This document shows, in pieces, positions 7,646-17,494 of a stretch of 48,379 bases of DNA. The DNA is from CAWVWD01 sp965662365 (GTDB lineage: Bacteria; Bacteroidota; Bacteroidia; Chitinophagales; Saprospiraceae): the NCBI GenBank assembly GCA_965662365.1, contig CBFIHR010000028.1:1-48379 (forward strand), in the 5' to 3' direction. The notes under the pieces were generated by a model. It searched no databases, was not told where the DNA came from, and saw only the letters and a program-made list of their open reading frames with translations. The number at the start of each line of letters is the position of its first letter. The first letter of the stretch is position 1. The translations under genes and the position numbers were made by a program.

Positions 7646-10051
7646 CTAAAAATCAAATTGAAAAGCTAAAACTGGTATAAAATCGCCACCAGGATAGTTT
7701 AAGTTTTCTAACGTGTTGGATAAAGCATTGTAGCCAACAGCATTGATATTTCTCTGACTGGTTAGGTTTTGAATATCTAATGAAATTGAGCCGGAGAATT
7801 TTTTGGCATTATAACGATAAGCCATTCTTGCATCAATTCGGAAATATGCAGGCACTTGCTCGCTCCATTCTGCACCCGCTAATGGCACATATCGACCATC
7901 AGCAGCCGAGGCCACAGGGTCATGTGGTGAGTAGCGGAATCCGCCATTATACAAAACTCTCGCTCCAATTTGCAGCGTTCTTGCTTTTTTAAACTCAAAC
8001 TCACGACCTAAAGTGTAGCTGGAAGTCCAACGAGTTCCAAACCTCGTATTGCGTTCGATACCATCTTGCGGAGTGTATTTTGATTCAAATAAGGATCCCG
8101 TAAACAAGAAGTATGTTTTATTAGAAAAGAACTTTTCGACAACTACATCAACGCCATAATTTCGACCTGTTCCTTCACTTGTTGTTTCAAAAAAAGCAAA
8201 AGACGCCTGATTATTTAGCATCCAATAATTACTTTGCTCGCCTGTATTATCAACAGAAATCGGCACTTTATTTAGACTTTGATAATATAATTCTGTGGTG
8301 AATTTGATTTGTGAACGAGTCAAAAATGTATAGGATAAAACCGTATGCCATGAGTTGATAAATTCCATATTAGCGTTTGGACGATTGACGGTAATTTCTC
8401 CATTTGTCGTATCATTTTTGGTATAAAAATAAGCCGCCAACGGCAACATTTGACTGTGTTTTCCAATGGCAACGCCCAATGTGTGCTGTTCATTGATTTT
8501 GAATTGATAGGATAATCTTGGGTCAAAAGCTGCCGTATTATTCAAGCCTAAATACAAGGCATGAACACCAAAATTAATTGTTTGTCGAGGGTCGGGTTGA
8601 TACGTTCCTTGTGCGTAAGTTTGTAGTGTTGAGGTGAAACCATTACCCGAGAGGGAAATATTATTATTTAAAACGGTTACATCAGAAGACGAAAAACGAG
8701 GTACAGATGCTTTGAAAAAGTTAAAATTGATATTGTGGTTCATCATACCAATTTTATATTTGAAAATCTCGCTGACTTTGCGGTTATAATTGACGGAAGT
8801 CGAAATGCGATTGTCTTGATAGCGTTCTGTATTATAGCGAAAGCGTTCATTTTCAGCACGACCGACCGTATCGTATTGCCAGTCAATTACGCTGTTATTA
8901 CTAACGATTGCTGCTTTTAAGAATGACTTTTCGTCAATTAACCAGGTGTAGGTTGCCCCGACAATTCCTAAATTTGAGACTCGATATCTGTCTTCCCAAT
9001 GATTGGCAATAGAGGAATCTCTGTCGTCAAAGTTAGTAACAGGTTCATAATGCTCGGTACTTAGGCCGCCCATTCCGAAGATGGTAAATAAGTGTTTTTT
9101 ATCTTTAGAATCCATGGATACATTAAAAGATAAATCTTGAAAATCATTGCTGATGCGTTCGCCCAGAAGGTGCAAACCGGCACTATTTAATAAGCCTAAA
9201 GTCGAATAGCGATAGTTGAAAATATAAGAAGCCCGTTCTTTTTTTATTGGTCCTTCGGTCGCAAAATCTAACCCCAAAACACCAACTTTCACCCGATATT
9301 CTTGGTCATATTTATTCCCTTTTTTAAAATGTACATCGAATGCGCCCGATAAGGCATTGCCATATTCGGCAGGCATTCCGCCAGAGAAAAAATCGGAACG
9401 CCCTAATAATTGAGCAGAAAAAACAGTAATACCGCCACCAGAAGTACCTGGTCTTGCAAAGTGATTTGGATTCGGAATATCGACTCCTTCTAAACGCCAT
9501 AAAACACCAAAAGACGAGTTGCCTCGGATAATCACATCGTTTTCGGTATCGTCGCCACCTTGTGCAACTCCTGGAAAAGATAAAGCCATTCGCCCCATAT
9601 CATTCACACCGGCGGGCATTCGTTCTGTTTCTTCAACGGAGAACGACCTTGCACTCACAAAAGCAGATTCATTCAAAGGAGCATTATAATCTAATCTTGT
9701 GTCAGAGATCTCGATTTCGTCCATATCTACTCCCGAACTCATTTCGATTTCTATATAGATTTCTTTCGTAGAAGATATAATTAAAGGCTCGCTTCTATAA
9801 TTCTGATAACCAACGACTTGACAGTTTATAACATGTCGTCCTAAAGGTATATTTTCTAATAGAAATAATCCGTTTTCGTCAGAATATCCACCGATGCCAG
9901 AGGTGTTATCGTCAACGGATAATAAGGCACTGATAAGTGGCTGTTTCGTGTCTTTATCGATGACTTTCCCTCGAATATTTTGTGTTTGACCAAAGGCTGC
10001 AAAGGTGAAACAGCACAAAAAAGTAGCTATCAATAGAGGTGTTTTTCTCAT
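7646..10051 (-). CDS. TonB-dependent receptor with CarboxypepD_reg-like domain
   Basis: 801-residue outer-membrane transporter. A signal peptide (1-21, ending FAAFGQ) is followed by a carboxypeptidase-regulatory-like domain (about 24-105: IRGKVIDKDTKQPLISALLS), a plug domain (about 140-240: DVIIRGNSSFGVLWRLEGVD, GGMPAEYGNALSGAFDV) and a 22-stranded type barrel up to the terminal Phe (FQFDF). No SusD-like partner is next to it, so it is not a classical SusCD glycan pair; its size is in the range of siderophore, metal or peptide receptors. The substrate is unknown. It has its own terminator and is divergent from the subtilisin-like protease. Confidence 0.9.
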   Translation of the reverse strand: MRKTPLLIATFLCCFTFAAFGQTQNIRGKVIDKDTKQPLISALLSVDDNTSGIGGYSDENGLFLLENIPLGRHVINCQVVGYQNYRSEPLIISSTKEIYIEIEMSSGVDMDEIEISDTRLDYNAPLNESAFVSARSFSVEETERMPAGVNDMGRMALSFPGVAQGGDDTENDVIIRGNSSFGVLWRLEGVDIPNPNHFARPGTSGGGITVFSAQLLGRSDFFSGGMPAEYGNALSGAFDVHFKKGNKYDQEYRVKVGVLGLDFATEGPIKKERASYIFNYRYSTLGLLNSAGLHLLGERISNDFQDLSFNVSMDSKDKKHLFTIFGMGGLSTEHYEPVTNFDDRDSSIANHWEDRYRVSNLGIVGATYTWLIDEKSFLKAAIVSNNSVIDWQYDTVGRAENERFRYNTERYQDNRISTSVNYNRKVSEIFKYKIGMMNHNINFNFFKASVPRFSSSDVTVLNNNISLSGNGFTSTLQTYAQGTYQPDPRQTINFGVHALYLGLNNTAAFDPRLSYQFKINEQHTLGVAIGKHSQMLPLAAYFYTKNDTTNGEITVNRPNANMEFINSWHTVLSYTFLTRSQIKFTTELYYQSLNKVPISVDNTGEQSNYWMLNNQASFAFFETTSEGTGRNYGVDVVVEKFFSNKTYFLFTGSLFESKYTPQDGIERNTRFGTRWTSSYTLGREFEFKKARTLQIGARVLYNGGFRYSPHDPVASAADGRYVPLAGAEWSEQVPAYFRIDARMAYRYNAKKFSGSISLDIQNLTSQRNINAVGYNALSNTLENLNYPGGDFIPVLAFQFDF

Positions 10052-10366
10052 TGGTTTTAATATTTGGTTTAAAATTTATTTGGTTGTTTCTGTAAAATTT
10101 GAAAACTTTATTGAGGAATGATTTTTTAATCTCTCGCTTAGTTTTTTATTGGTTTTACTATTTTGAAAGTGTAAGATATTTAATTGTGATAATGTTCTAT
10201 CAAATTTCATCATCTTTTTTGTCGTGTAAAAGTTAAGTTACAGATGTTGTGTGCAAAAATTTATAATTCGATCGCTTTATTGACTAATTTTGATAAGAAT
10301 TATTAATCGTATCGTTATGAATTGATTTGTTCAAAAAATAAATTAACTCATCAGCGGGCTTACCAA
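10052..10366. promoter_or_regulatory. Divergent promoter region between TonB receptor and protease
   Basis: A plus-strand TAATTTTG at 10285-10292 matches the -7 consensus and would start the protease transcript near 10298. No clear minus-strand TAnnTTTG was found for the receptor. Otherwise AT-rich, with no operator-like palindrome noticed. Confidence 0.4.
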
Positions 10367-13357
10367 ATGTCTATGAATTTTAAAAAGTACTATTTATTAA
10401 GTATCGCTTTATTTTTTGTTGCTTTCGCTAATGCTCAATATGATTTGAGTTCTCCTAAAATTAGTCAGCGATTGGCAGAGAGCGTCATGCAAAATCCTGA
10501 TGAAACAACGGATGTTATTATTCTTTTAGCAGATAAAGTAGATGTAGAAGCGCTACGTAAACAGTTTGATGCAGAAAATACTTCGCTTGAAGTACGGACT
10601 GAAACGGTTATTCGCTTATTGAAACAAAAAGCAAATTCGACACAACCGAACTTAATCAATGCACTTGCTAATTTCGGCGTAAGCCAAGATAAAATAGAAC
10701 GTTACTGGATTGTCAATATGTTGAAAATCAATGTAGTATTAAGTAAAGTTCCGACTTTGACTAACTTAGATGCGATCGCTTATCTGGATGTTGATGGTCG
10801 GTTGGCTTTAGATGAATTTACGACTGAAAGTTGTGAAGATAAAGTAGAAGGTATTGAGGGAATTACGGCAGTCAATGGAATAGAACCAGGTTTGGCGGCT
10901 ATCAATGCACCTGCGATGTGGGCGTTAGGTTATACTGGTTTTGGAGCGAAAGCTTTGAGTATAGATACTGGTGTGGAACAGGGACATCCTGCGATTTCTT
11001 ATAAATATGAAGGTTTGTTTACGAATGACGCACAGGCTTGGTTTGAGTATAATGGTGGAGCGACGACGCCAAACGATTGTAATGGTCATGGAACGCATAC
11101 CGTCGGAACAATGCTTGGCTTAGACAAGGCGACTAACGATACGATTGGTGTTGCTTTTGATGCAACTTGGATGGGCTCAAAGACTTTATGTAATGACGGA
11201 AGCTCGGCAGATAATATGGCTACGTTTCAGTGGGCGGTTGATCCTGATGGTGACTCTACAACAATAGAGGATATGCCGACGGTGATTTGTAACTCGTGGC
11301 ATGATACTTCGGCGATTGCGTCGCAATGCGGTGGCATGTATCAGAGCTTGTTTGATGCGTTAGAAGCGGTTGGTGTAGCTGTTGTATTTTCGGCAGGAAA
11401 TGCTGGTCCCGCTCCTTCAACTATTACTGCTCCTAAAAATGTGAATAATGACATTGTTAGCGTCTTTTGTGTAGGGGCGTTGAATGTGACAAGTGTGAGT
11501 ACAACGATTGCAGGGTTTTCGAGTCGTGGTCCTTCGATTTGTGGTGATACCGGCTCACTTTTGATAAAACCTGAGGTGTCGGCGCCTGGAGCTGGTGTGC
11601 GTTCGGCAGATTTAGGGGGAACATACTCGCAAAAGTCTGGTACTTCAATGGCTGCTCCGCATGTTGCGGGGGCGATTATGTTATTAAAACAAGCATTTCC
11701 AACACTTACTGGGCGTGATTTAAAATTGGCATTATACTATTCTGCGATTGATTTAGGCGATCCTGGAGAGGATAACACCTATGGAATGGGGCTGATTGAT
11801 GTTTATGCGGCATATCAATACCTGGTGAATCAAGGTAATATTCCTGCGAGTCCTTATGTAAGTAGGGATTTGGCTGCTCAAAATTTAGAATTAGAGGAAG
11901 TTGTTTGTGGTACTAATTTGACGATTTCACCAACGGTTGAGTTTATAAATTTAGGAACGGATACGGTTTATAATGCAGTGATTCGTTATACTTTGTCTTC
12001 GGGATTGACAAATACCGTTCAATGGAATGGAGTAGCCGCTCAAGGAGATACTATTTTTGTTTCAACTGGTGCGGTGGCGTTGAATAGTGGCTATTATGAT
12101 TTTGAAATCGGTGCAGAGTTGATAAATGGACAAGCGGATGAACGATTGAGTAATAGTAAGTTGTTCAAATCATTTTTGTTGGTAGGTTCGGAAGAGATAA
12201 CGACTTATAATGCTGATGTTTGTATTGGTTCAGATGCTTTATTGCATGCCAGTCATTCTTCTGCAACTGGTGAAATTTATTGGTATCAACAGCCTTCTTC
12301 TGTTGCTCATATCGCTGTTGGTAATAGTTTGACGATTCCTAATTTTCAAAGTGACGTGACTTATTTTGCGGATTTGATTGAAAATAAATCGGTAGGATTA
12401 ATGGATAGTTTGCTTGGAAATGGTTATGAATCTGACGATTTAGATATTTACTTAGAGTTTGACTGTTATACACCGTTTACCTTAAAGTCGGTTAAAGTTT
12501 ACACAGGTACAACTGGGGGTAGAAGAATCGTTCTGCGTGATGAATTTGGTAAAACCATTTTTCAAAAAATATTGATTTTATCGCAAATAGGTGAAAATAC
12601 AATCAACTTAAACTGGAATATTCAAAAAGGGTTGAAGTATCAGTTAGGTGTAGATTTGGCCTCTAATTATTATGTGGATACGCTTGGCGTAAATTATCCC
12701 TATATTATAGAAGATGTTGTGAGTATCAAAAATTCGAGTTTAGGACAACAGGCGTATCCATTCTTTTATGATTGGCAAATTCAATATGGAAGTCCTTGTG
12801 GCCGAGTTCCCGCAACGGCTTTATCTGCGATGGGAACAATGCAAACTGATTTTTCTTCGTCTGTTGATTTTATTGACTTGGAGACAACAAATGGGGAGGT
12901 GACGTTCACCGATAGTTCACAATCTGCGTTCAGTTGGTTTTGGGATTTTGGAGATGGTAACACCTCGACAATTCAAAATCCAACGCATATTTATACACAA
13001 CCTGGCGAGTATAAAGTTCATCTGAAGGCAATGAGTACAACGGGTTGCAGTGATTCGAAGATGAAATTGATAAATGTCGTTAACTTCCCTGTATCGACAG
13101 CACCAGTTGATATTTCTAATCAAGACATTCAAATATATCCAAATCCGACAAACGGTATTTTAAATATCACTTTTGCTAATAATTTTCAACGCTATGATTT
13201 AGCGATTATGAATGCCCTTGGGCAGCCTGTTTTGGTGAGAAAGAATATTTCAACCGATAATTTGCAGTTGAATATCGCTGATTTTCCAAAAGGAATTTAC
13301 TTTTTACAGGTGCAAATTGGGAATCACAGAGTTGTCAAAAAGGTGGTGAGTTATTAA
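10367..13357 (+). CDS. Secreted subtilisin-like (S8) protease with PKD and type A T9SS sorting domains
   Basis: 996 residues from ATG 10367; the second ATG at 10373 (MNFKKYYLLSIALFFVAFAN) is equally possible. Upstream in-frame codons from a TTG at 10322 would spoil the signal peptide, so they are excluded. The signal peptide ends at ANAQ. A propeptide region (about 25-150) precedes the catalytic domain, with Asp200 (LSIDTGVEQ), His241 (NGHGTHT), oxyanion Asn345 (FSAGNAG) and Ser427 (SGTSMAAPHVAG). A PKD domain (WFWDFGDGNTSTIQNPTHIY) lies near 860-930. The last 80 residues form a type A sorting domain (IQIYPNPTNGILNI ... KGIYFLQVQIGNHRVVKKVV). It is expected to cross the outer membrane through the type IX system. 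Confidence 0.93.
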   Translation: MSMNFKKYYLLSIALFFVAFANAQYDLSSPKISQRLAESVMQNPDETTDVIILLADKVDVEALRKQFDAENTSLEVRTETVIRLLKQKANSTQPNLINALANFGVSQDKIERYWIVNMLKINVVLSKVPTLTNLDAIAYLDVDGRLALDEFTTESCEDKVEGIEGITAVNGIEPGLAAINAPAMWALGYTGFGAKALSIDTGVEQGHPAISYKYEGLFTNDAQAWFEYNGGATTPNDCNGHGTHTVGTMLGLDKATNDTIGVAFDATWMGSKTLCNDGSSADNMATFQWAVDPDGDSTTIEDMPTVICNSWHDTSAIASQCGGMYQSLFDALEAVGVAVVFSAGNAGPAPSTITAPKNVNNDIVSVFCVGALNVTSVSTTIAGFSSRGPSICGDTGSLLIKPEVSAPGAGVRSADLGGTYSQKSGTSMAAPHVAGAIMLLKQAFPTLTGRDLKLALYYSAIDLGDPGEDNTYGMGLIDVYAAYQYLVNQGNIPASPYVSRDLAAQNLELEEVVCGTNLTISPTVEFINLGTDTVYNAVIRYTLSSGLTNTVQWNGVAAQGDTIFVSTGAVALNSGYYDFEIGAELINGQADERLSNSKLFKSFLLVGSEEITTYNADVCIGSDALLHASHSSATGEIYWYQQPSSVAHIAVGNSLTIPNFQSDVTYFADLIENKSVGLMDSLLGNGYESDDLDIYLEFDCYTPFTLKSVKVYTGTTGGRRIVLRDEFGKTIFQKILILSQIGENTINLNWNIQKGLKYQLGVDLASNYYVDTLGVNYPYIIEDVVSIKNSSLGQQAYPFFYDWQIQYGSPCGRVPATALSAMGTMQTDFSSSVDFIDLETTNGEVTFTDSSQSAFSWFWDFGDGNTSTIQNPTHIYTQPGEYKVHLKAMSTTGCSDSKMKLINVVNFPVSTAPVDISNQDIQIYPNPTNGILNITFANNFQRYDLAIMNALGQPVLVRKNISTDNLQLNIADFPKGIYFLQVQIGNHRVVKKVVSY

Positions 13358-13393
13358 GTTAAAAAGGGAAAAAACAGACTTTGATGCGTTATA

Positions 13394-13470
13394 CGAGGGA
13401 GATAAAGTAGGTTAATTGTTCGACTTTAAAGAATTAGAACGAACGACCTACTTTATCGTACTCGATTTTT
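13394..13470. terminator. Terminator between protease and ribBA
   Basis: CGAG plus GATAAAGTAGGT (13394-13397, 13401-13412) pair with ACCTACTTTATC and CTCG (13446-13457, 13461-13464). A short inner stem GTTCG/CGAAC (13418-13422, 13440-13444) closes the loop. TTTTT follows. It probably serves both convergent genes. Confidence 0.75.
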
Positions 13471-13483
13471 AAAATTCTATATT

Positions 13484-14692
13484 TTATTGCAAAATCTCGT
13501 GTCCCATTTTGTCTCGTTTGGTCGCTAAATATTTTTCATTATGACAATTTGGTTCGATTTCTAAAGCGACATTTTCAACGATTTCTAAGCCATAACCAAT
13601 CAAACCGATACGTTTTTTCGGATTATTTGTCATTAATCGAATTTTAGAAACGCCTAAATCATTTAAGATTTGAGCTCCAACGCCATAATCTCTCTGATCC
13701 ATTTGGAAACCCAATTTGATATTTGCTTCAACAGTATCATAGCCTTCTTCTTGCAGCTTGTAGGCTTTAAGTTTATTTAGTAAACCAATTCCACGACCTT
13801 CTTGACGCATGTATAAGACCAGACCTTTTCCTTCTGCCTCGACTTTTTGCATTGCTTCATGTAGCTGATCGCCACAATCACAACGCATCGAACCCAAGAT
13901 ATCACCGGTTTCACAAGAGGAATGTACCCGAACCAAGATCGGCTCATCTTTTTCCCATTCGCCTTTTTTGAGTGCCAAATGCACCTCGCCAGTTGTTGTT
14001 TGTGTATAAGCGATCAAATCAAAATTTCCATATTTTGTAGGCATTTCGACCGCTACTTGACGCTCAATCAAGCGTTCGTGTTCCATTCTATATTTGACCA
14101 AATCTTTAATGGTAATGACTTTCAAATCAAATTTTGCAGCAATTTTGATTAAGTCGGGCAAACGAGCCATTGTACCGTCTTCATTTAAGATTTCTACCAA
14201 AACACCAGCAGGATAAAAGCCCGCTAATTCTGCCAAATCAATCGCAGCTTCGGTGTGTCCTGTGCGACGCAAAACGCCTCCTTTTTTCGCACGAAGCGGA
14301 AAAATATGACCAGGACGAGCATAATCACTTGGTTTCGTTTCAGGATTGATTAAGGCTTTGATTCCTGTTGCTCGGTCATAAGCCGAAATTCCTGTTGTAC
14401 AACCTTTTTTTAAATAATCGATTGAAACGGTAAAACCAGTCTCGTGCATTGCCGTATTATTAGAAACCATCATGGTCAGTTCCAACTCATTACAGCGTTC
14501 TTCGGTCAGTGGCGTACAGATTAAACCTCGACCGTGTGTTGCCATAAAGTTGATAATTTCAGGGGTGATTGTTTCAGCCGCACAGATAAAATCACCTTCA
14601 TTTTCACGATCTTCATCATCGACTACAATAATTACCTTTCCTGCTTTAATATCAGCAATTGCTTCTTCGATTGTATTTAATTGATATTCCAA
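13484..14692 (-). CDS. ribBA: Bifunctional DHBP synthase / GTP cyclohydrolase II
   Basis: 402 residues that catalyse the two entry reactions of riboflavin synthesis. RibB (about 1-200) makes 3,4-dihydroxy-2-butanone 4-phosphate from ribulose 5-phosphate: DDEDRENEGDFICAAE is the acidic loop, with THGRGLIC and GHTEAAIDLAELAG. RibA (about 206-402) opens GTP: zinc cysteines in SSCETGDILGSMRCDCGDQL, the catalytic MRQEGRGIGL, and LMTNNPKKR. Both halves look intact and full length. The other window gene of the pathway, ribE, lies near 43.4 kb. No FMN riboswitch was recognised in the approximately 100-nt leader. A -7 element lies at 14802-14809. Confidence 0.96.
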   Translation of the reverse strand: MEYQLNTIEEAIADIKAGKVIIVVDDEDRENEGDFICAAETITPEIINFMATHGRGLICTPLTEERCNELELTMMVSNNTAMHETGFTVSIDYLKKGCTTGISAYDRATGIKALINPETKPSDYARPGHIFPLRAKKGGVLRRTGHTEAAIDLAELAGFYPAGVLVEILNEDGTMARLPDLIKIAAKFDLKVITIKDLVKYRMEHERLIERQVAVEMPTKYGNFDLIAYTQTTTGEVHLALKKGEWEKDEPILVRVHSSCETGDILGSMRCDCGDQLHEAMQKVEAEGKGLVLYMRQEGRGIGLLNKLKAYKLQEEGYDTVEANIKLGFQMDQRDYGVGAQILNDLGVSKIRLMTNNPKKRIGLIGYGLEIVENVALEIEPNCHNEKYLATKRDKMGHEILQ

Positions 14693-14801
14693 TTGTTTTA
14701 GTTTTTAATGTTGTGAATTGAAGCAATGGCTACAATTTTCAACTTCAGTTATTTAGATTATTATTAGTGTATCGTTTAATAAATAATTGAACAGTTCGGC
14801 A

Positions 14802-14809
14802 CAAAGATA
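14802..14809 (-). promoter_or_regulatory. -7 element of ribBA
   Basis: On the minus strand the sequence reads TATCTTTG, a match to TAnnTTTG. Transcription would start near 14796, giving a leader of about 100 nt. No good -33 element was found. Confidence 0.5.
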
Positions 14810-14896
14810 GTTCTTAATCACTGAAAAGGGTTATCTCCAATTACCATTTTTTAAGAATGCCGAAAGCGTCCCGCAAGGATAGTCATCGGGTTGCAT

Positions 14897-16123
14897 TCAT
14901 AAATTTGCCAAAAAACATGCTTCCAAAGGCTTGACATAATATTCCCAGCTGTAATTATCCCGAACAAATTCCAACCCGGCCTGACTGATGTTTTCAATTT
15001 GATCTTGATTATTTAATAACAGCTTGATTTTTTCTACAAAAGCATCATTGTCGTCTGCCAGAATAATCGCTTTATTGGGTGTCGCACCGATGGCGTTATT
15101 GACTAAAGTCGTAGTAATACAAGGAATTTTCATCGACATCGCTTCCAATATTTTGTTTTGTTGACCAGAACCCAAAAAAAGCGGTGCGACGAATATTTTT
15201 GCAGAGGCATAAGCTTCTCGAATATCCTCAACCCAACCGGTAACCGTTACATTTTCGCTCGCAAAACTCTGCACCAAAGCCGTCGGTCTTGCTCCTGCGA
15301 TTAGGATTTTAATATTTGGAAAATAAGTGATTAGTTTTGGTAAAATCTCTTGCACCAAATAGCGTGAACCCTCTACATTAGGTACATATCCCATATTGCC
15401 AATGAACGCAATATCATACGCTTTTTGAGCAGTCGGAATCGGTTGAAAGAAAGTCATATCAACGCCATTCGGTACAATTTTGACTTTTTGCTTATCTTTC
15501 ATTTGTAGATACGCTCGGTCTTGTTCAGAAATGATTGTGTGAAAATCAAAATCGTTAAAAACCGCATTCTCGTACTCGACCAACTTTTTATATTCCCGTC
15601 GCAAAATCGGTCGAATTATCGCATTGGCATTTTCAGACCAACGCTTAGTTCCTATCGAAAACGTATCCATATAATCAATCGTTTTCGGAATATCCAAATG
15701 TCGCACGAACTCCGCCATTCGTATCAATTGACAAAAAATATGGTCGGGTTTTTCTTTTCTGGTAATTGCTTCAATCTCGGCTTGAATCCCTTTGTCAAAA
15801 AAATAACCAATTTGAAAGGGTAAACCATTCTTGAATGCCAGCAACATATTTTTTACAATCAATAACTTAGAGCGATGAAAAGGATAAATACGGCTACAAT
15901 ATTGCTTAACTTCCTCATAATCATGTGGATGAATCGCCTCATCGGTTAAAGACACCAAGATAATCTCAAACTTTTTGGACAGCACTTTGATTTGATAAAA
16001 AACTCTCAGTTTGTCTCCTTTCTCCAACGGGTACGGAAAGCGAGTTGTCAAAACCATTAGTTTTGGTTTTGTAACATTTATATGTGTCGTCGTTTCTTGC
16101 ATAATTTCGTTTTTTGAACCCAT
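14897..16123 (-). CDS. Glycosyltransferase family 4
   Basis: 408 residues, GT-B fold. The N-terminal domain starts KPKLMVLTTRFPYPLEKGDK (about 18-37), with the Gly-rich loop contacting the acceptor side. The C-terminal half begins near IAFIGNMGYVPNVEGSRYLV, and the nucleotide-sugar site is at FLGSGQQNKILEAMSMKIPC (the E-x7-E-like loop). It resembles the Stp1-type sugar transferases that act in exopolysaccharide or lipid-linked oligosaccharide assembly. An internal Met (MQETTTHINV, residue 8) is an alternative start. It is 34 bp downstream of a second GT4 on the same strand, so they probably form an operon; donor and acceptor are unknown. Confidence 0.87.
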   Translation of the reverse strand: MGSKNEIMQETTTHINVTKPKLMVLTTRFPYPLEKGDKLRVFYQIKVLSKKFEIILVSLTDEAIHPHDYEEVKQYCSRIYPFHRSKLLIVKNMLLAFKNGLPFQIGYFFDKGIQAEIEAITRKEKPDHIFCQLIRMAEFVRHLDIPKTIDYMDTFSIGTKRWSENANAIIRPILRREYKKLVEYENAVFNDFDFHTIISEQDRAYLQMKDKQKVKIVPNGVDMTFFQPIPTAQKAYDIAFIGNMGYVPNVEGSRYLVQEILPKLITYFPNIKILIAGARPTALVQSFASENVTVTGWVEDIREAYASAKIFVAPLFLGSGQQNKILEAMSMKIPCITTTLVNNAIGATPNKAIILADDNDAFVEKIKLLLNNQDQIENISQAGLEFVRDNYSWEYYVKPLEACFLANL

Positions 16124-16128
16124 CTCTA

Positions 16129-16157
16129 ACCTTCTCCCAAGTACTCGGGTGAAAAAT
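16129..16157 (-). repeat. Short hairpin repeat between the two GT4 genes
   Basis: Read on the minus strand it is CCCGAGTACTTGGGAG followed by AAGGTTAG. The first part resembles the hairpin at 17374-17390 (CCCGAGTCCTCGGGAG); the second part (GAGAAGGTTAG) recurs on the plus strand at 27660-27670. It appears to be a mosaic of two dispersed intergenic repeats. Confidence 0.5.
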
Positions 16158-17360
16158 TTAGGATAAATTCAAATTTTCATAGTGTGCTTTCAATCGCTTC
16201 GCAATTTTAAAATTATCGAAATGCTCGTTGACAAATTGTTTCCCATTTTCGCCAACTTCCTTTAGTTTTTCAGGATTTTGAATGCAAAAATTGATTTTTT
16301 CAATAAATTCTTCTGCCGTATTGACAACAAACAAATGTTCGCCATCAACAGCAGGAATCCCTTCAACCCCAATCGAAGTTGTCAAAATCACTCGTCCCAA
16401 AGCCAAACCTTCCAAAATTTTAACCCGCATTCCGCTACCTGAAAACAGTGGCACAATCATCATCGAATGCTGATTGATAAAATCGACCGCACTTTCTACT
16501 TCACCATGCACCTTAAGATTTTCCATCTCTAATTCTAATAAATGCTTCGGTGTATTTCTGCCAGCAATATGCAGTTCAGTGTTTTTTAATTGAACCATGA
16601 CTTTCGTCAAAAACCATTCTACGCCCTCCAAGTTGGGGAGCCAATCTAAAGAGCCGATAAAACTCACTGTTGGTCGTTGTTCAAAACTTTTCCAATTCGG
16701 TTGATAATGTGCCGTTTCTAAACCAATTGGCGTGACTTGTCCAGTGCCATTAAAGCCTAATTTTCGGAAATAATCCATATCTCGCTGCGTGATAGCGACC
16801 AAACTATCAACTTGATTATTTTTTTCTAACTCAAACTGCTTTAACTGTTTTAATAAACGACTTAAATACCATTTTTTTAAACCAGACTTAGAATTTTTGA
16901 CGATTCGTTCCCATATTTCATGTTCAACGTTATGCGACCGCAAGACGATTTTTGCTCGGCTTTTAGTGGTCCCAAAAATATCTTGTCGAAAATAAATCAA
17001 GGTTTGTAAGGTTTCAAATTGAATAATATCAAAATCTTCTACTTGAAGTAAATCTCGAATCTTTTGTGCATATTCAGCTGATTCAAAGCGACTTAGAAAA
17101 TAATTTTCTCCCTTGACCAATGCTTTTAAGGCATCAATTGGGTTCAACCGGTTGTCAATCTCTATCGTATGAATTGCTTTATAATGATTGAAACTTTCAG
17201 GTAATTCTTCAATATTGACGTAGTGCTTTGTCGTATTCATTGCTAAAAGCGTCACCTCGCAACCTAATTGATTTAAGGCTTTCGCCAAAAAAGTCACTGC
17301 GACAGATTCCCCGTCTTTCAGCGGATATGGAAATTTTTTACACAATTGAAGAATTTTCAT
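16158..17360 (-). CDS. Glycosyltransferase family 4
   Basis: 400 residues, GT-B fold, a relative of the downstream GT4. N-terminal MKILQLCKKFPYPLKDGESV gives the first beta-strand and Gly-rich loop. RSHNVEHEIWERI (about 140) is typical of this GT4 branch. VSFIGSLDWLPNLEGVEWFL opens the second domain, and VPLFSGSGMRVKILEGLALG carries the donor-binding E. No signal peptide or transmembrane segment, so it acts at the cytoplasmic face. It is first in a two-gene operon divergent from a GT2, suggesting a small glycan-assembly locus; no flippase or polymerase gene is in the window. Confidence 0.88.
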   Translation of the reverse strand: MKILQLCKKFPYPLKDGESVAVTFLAKALNQLGCEVTLLAMNTTKHYVNIEELPESFNHYKAIHTIEIDNRLNPIDALKALVKGENYFLSRFESAEYAQKIRDLLQVEDFDIIQFETLQTLIYFRQDIFGTTKSRAKIVLRSHNVEHEIWERIVKNSKSGLKKWYLSRLLKQLKQFELEKNNQVDSLVAITQRDMDYFRKLGFNGTGQVTPIGLETAHYQPNWKSFEQRPTVSFIGSLDWLPNLEGVEWFLTKVMVQLKNTELHIAGRNTPKHLLELEMENLKVHGEVESAVDFINQHSMMIVPLFSGSGMRVKILEGLALGRVILTTSIGVEGIPAVDGEHLFVVNTAEEFIEKINFCIQNPEKLKEVGENGKQFVNEHFDNFKIAKRLKAHYENLNLS

Positions 17361-17404
17361 TAGTAGTGATTAGTCCCGAGTCCTCGGGAGGTGATTAGTG
17401 ATTT
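17360..17404. repeat. Heptad repeats flanking a GC palindrome
   Basis: TAGTGATTAG and GTGATTAGTGATT flank TCCCGAG-TC-CTCGGGA (17374-17389, a 7-bp perfect palindrome with a 2-nt centre). It starts right at the GT4 start codon. Confidence 0.7.
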
Positions 17405-17454
17405 GTTCATTCAGAACTTATTTGAACATTCTATTAATCACAAAATCTTTTTTA

Positions 17455-17462
17455 TAATTTTG
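17455..17462 (+). promoter_or_regulatory. -7 element of the GT2 gene
   Basis: TAATTTTG matches TAnnTTTG, and transcription would start near 17469. The leader (about 90 nt) would then contain the inverted copy of the heptad repeat at 17495-17551. Confidence 0.45.
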
Positions 17463-17494
17463 CGGCTGCAAATTTATAGATTTTTACGTTGATA

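Noticed and set aside
7646..10051. SusCD-type glycan uptake locus
   Set aside because: The receptor is shorter than typical SusC proteins, and no SusD lipoprotein or glycoside hydrolase adjoins it.
10322..10366. N-terminal extension of the S8 protease from a TTG codon
   Set aside because: It would put 15 polar residues before an obvious signal peptide; ATG 10367 or 10373 is a better start.
14693..14896. Possible FMN riboswitch before ribBA
   Set aside because: I looked for the conserved RFN-element stems and the AGGGGC/GAGCC-type core on the minus strand and did not find them.
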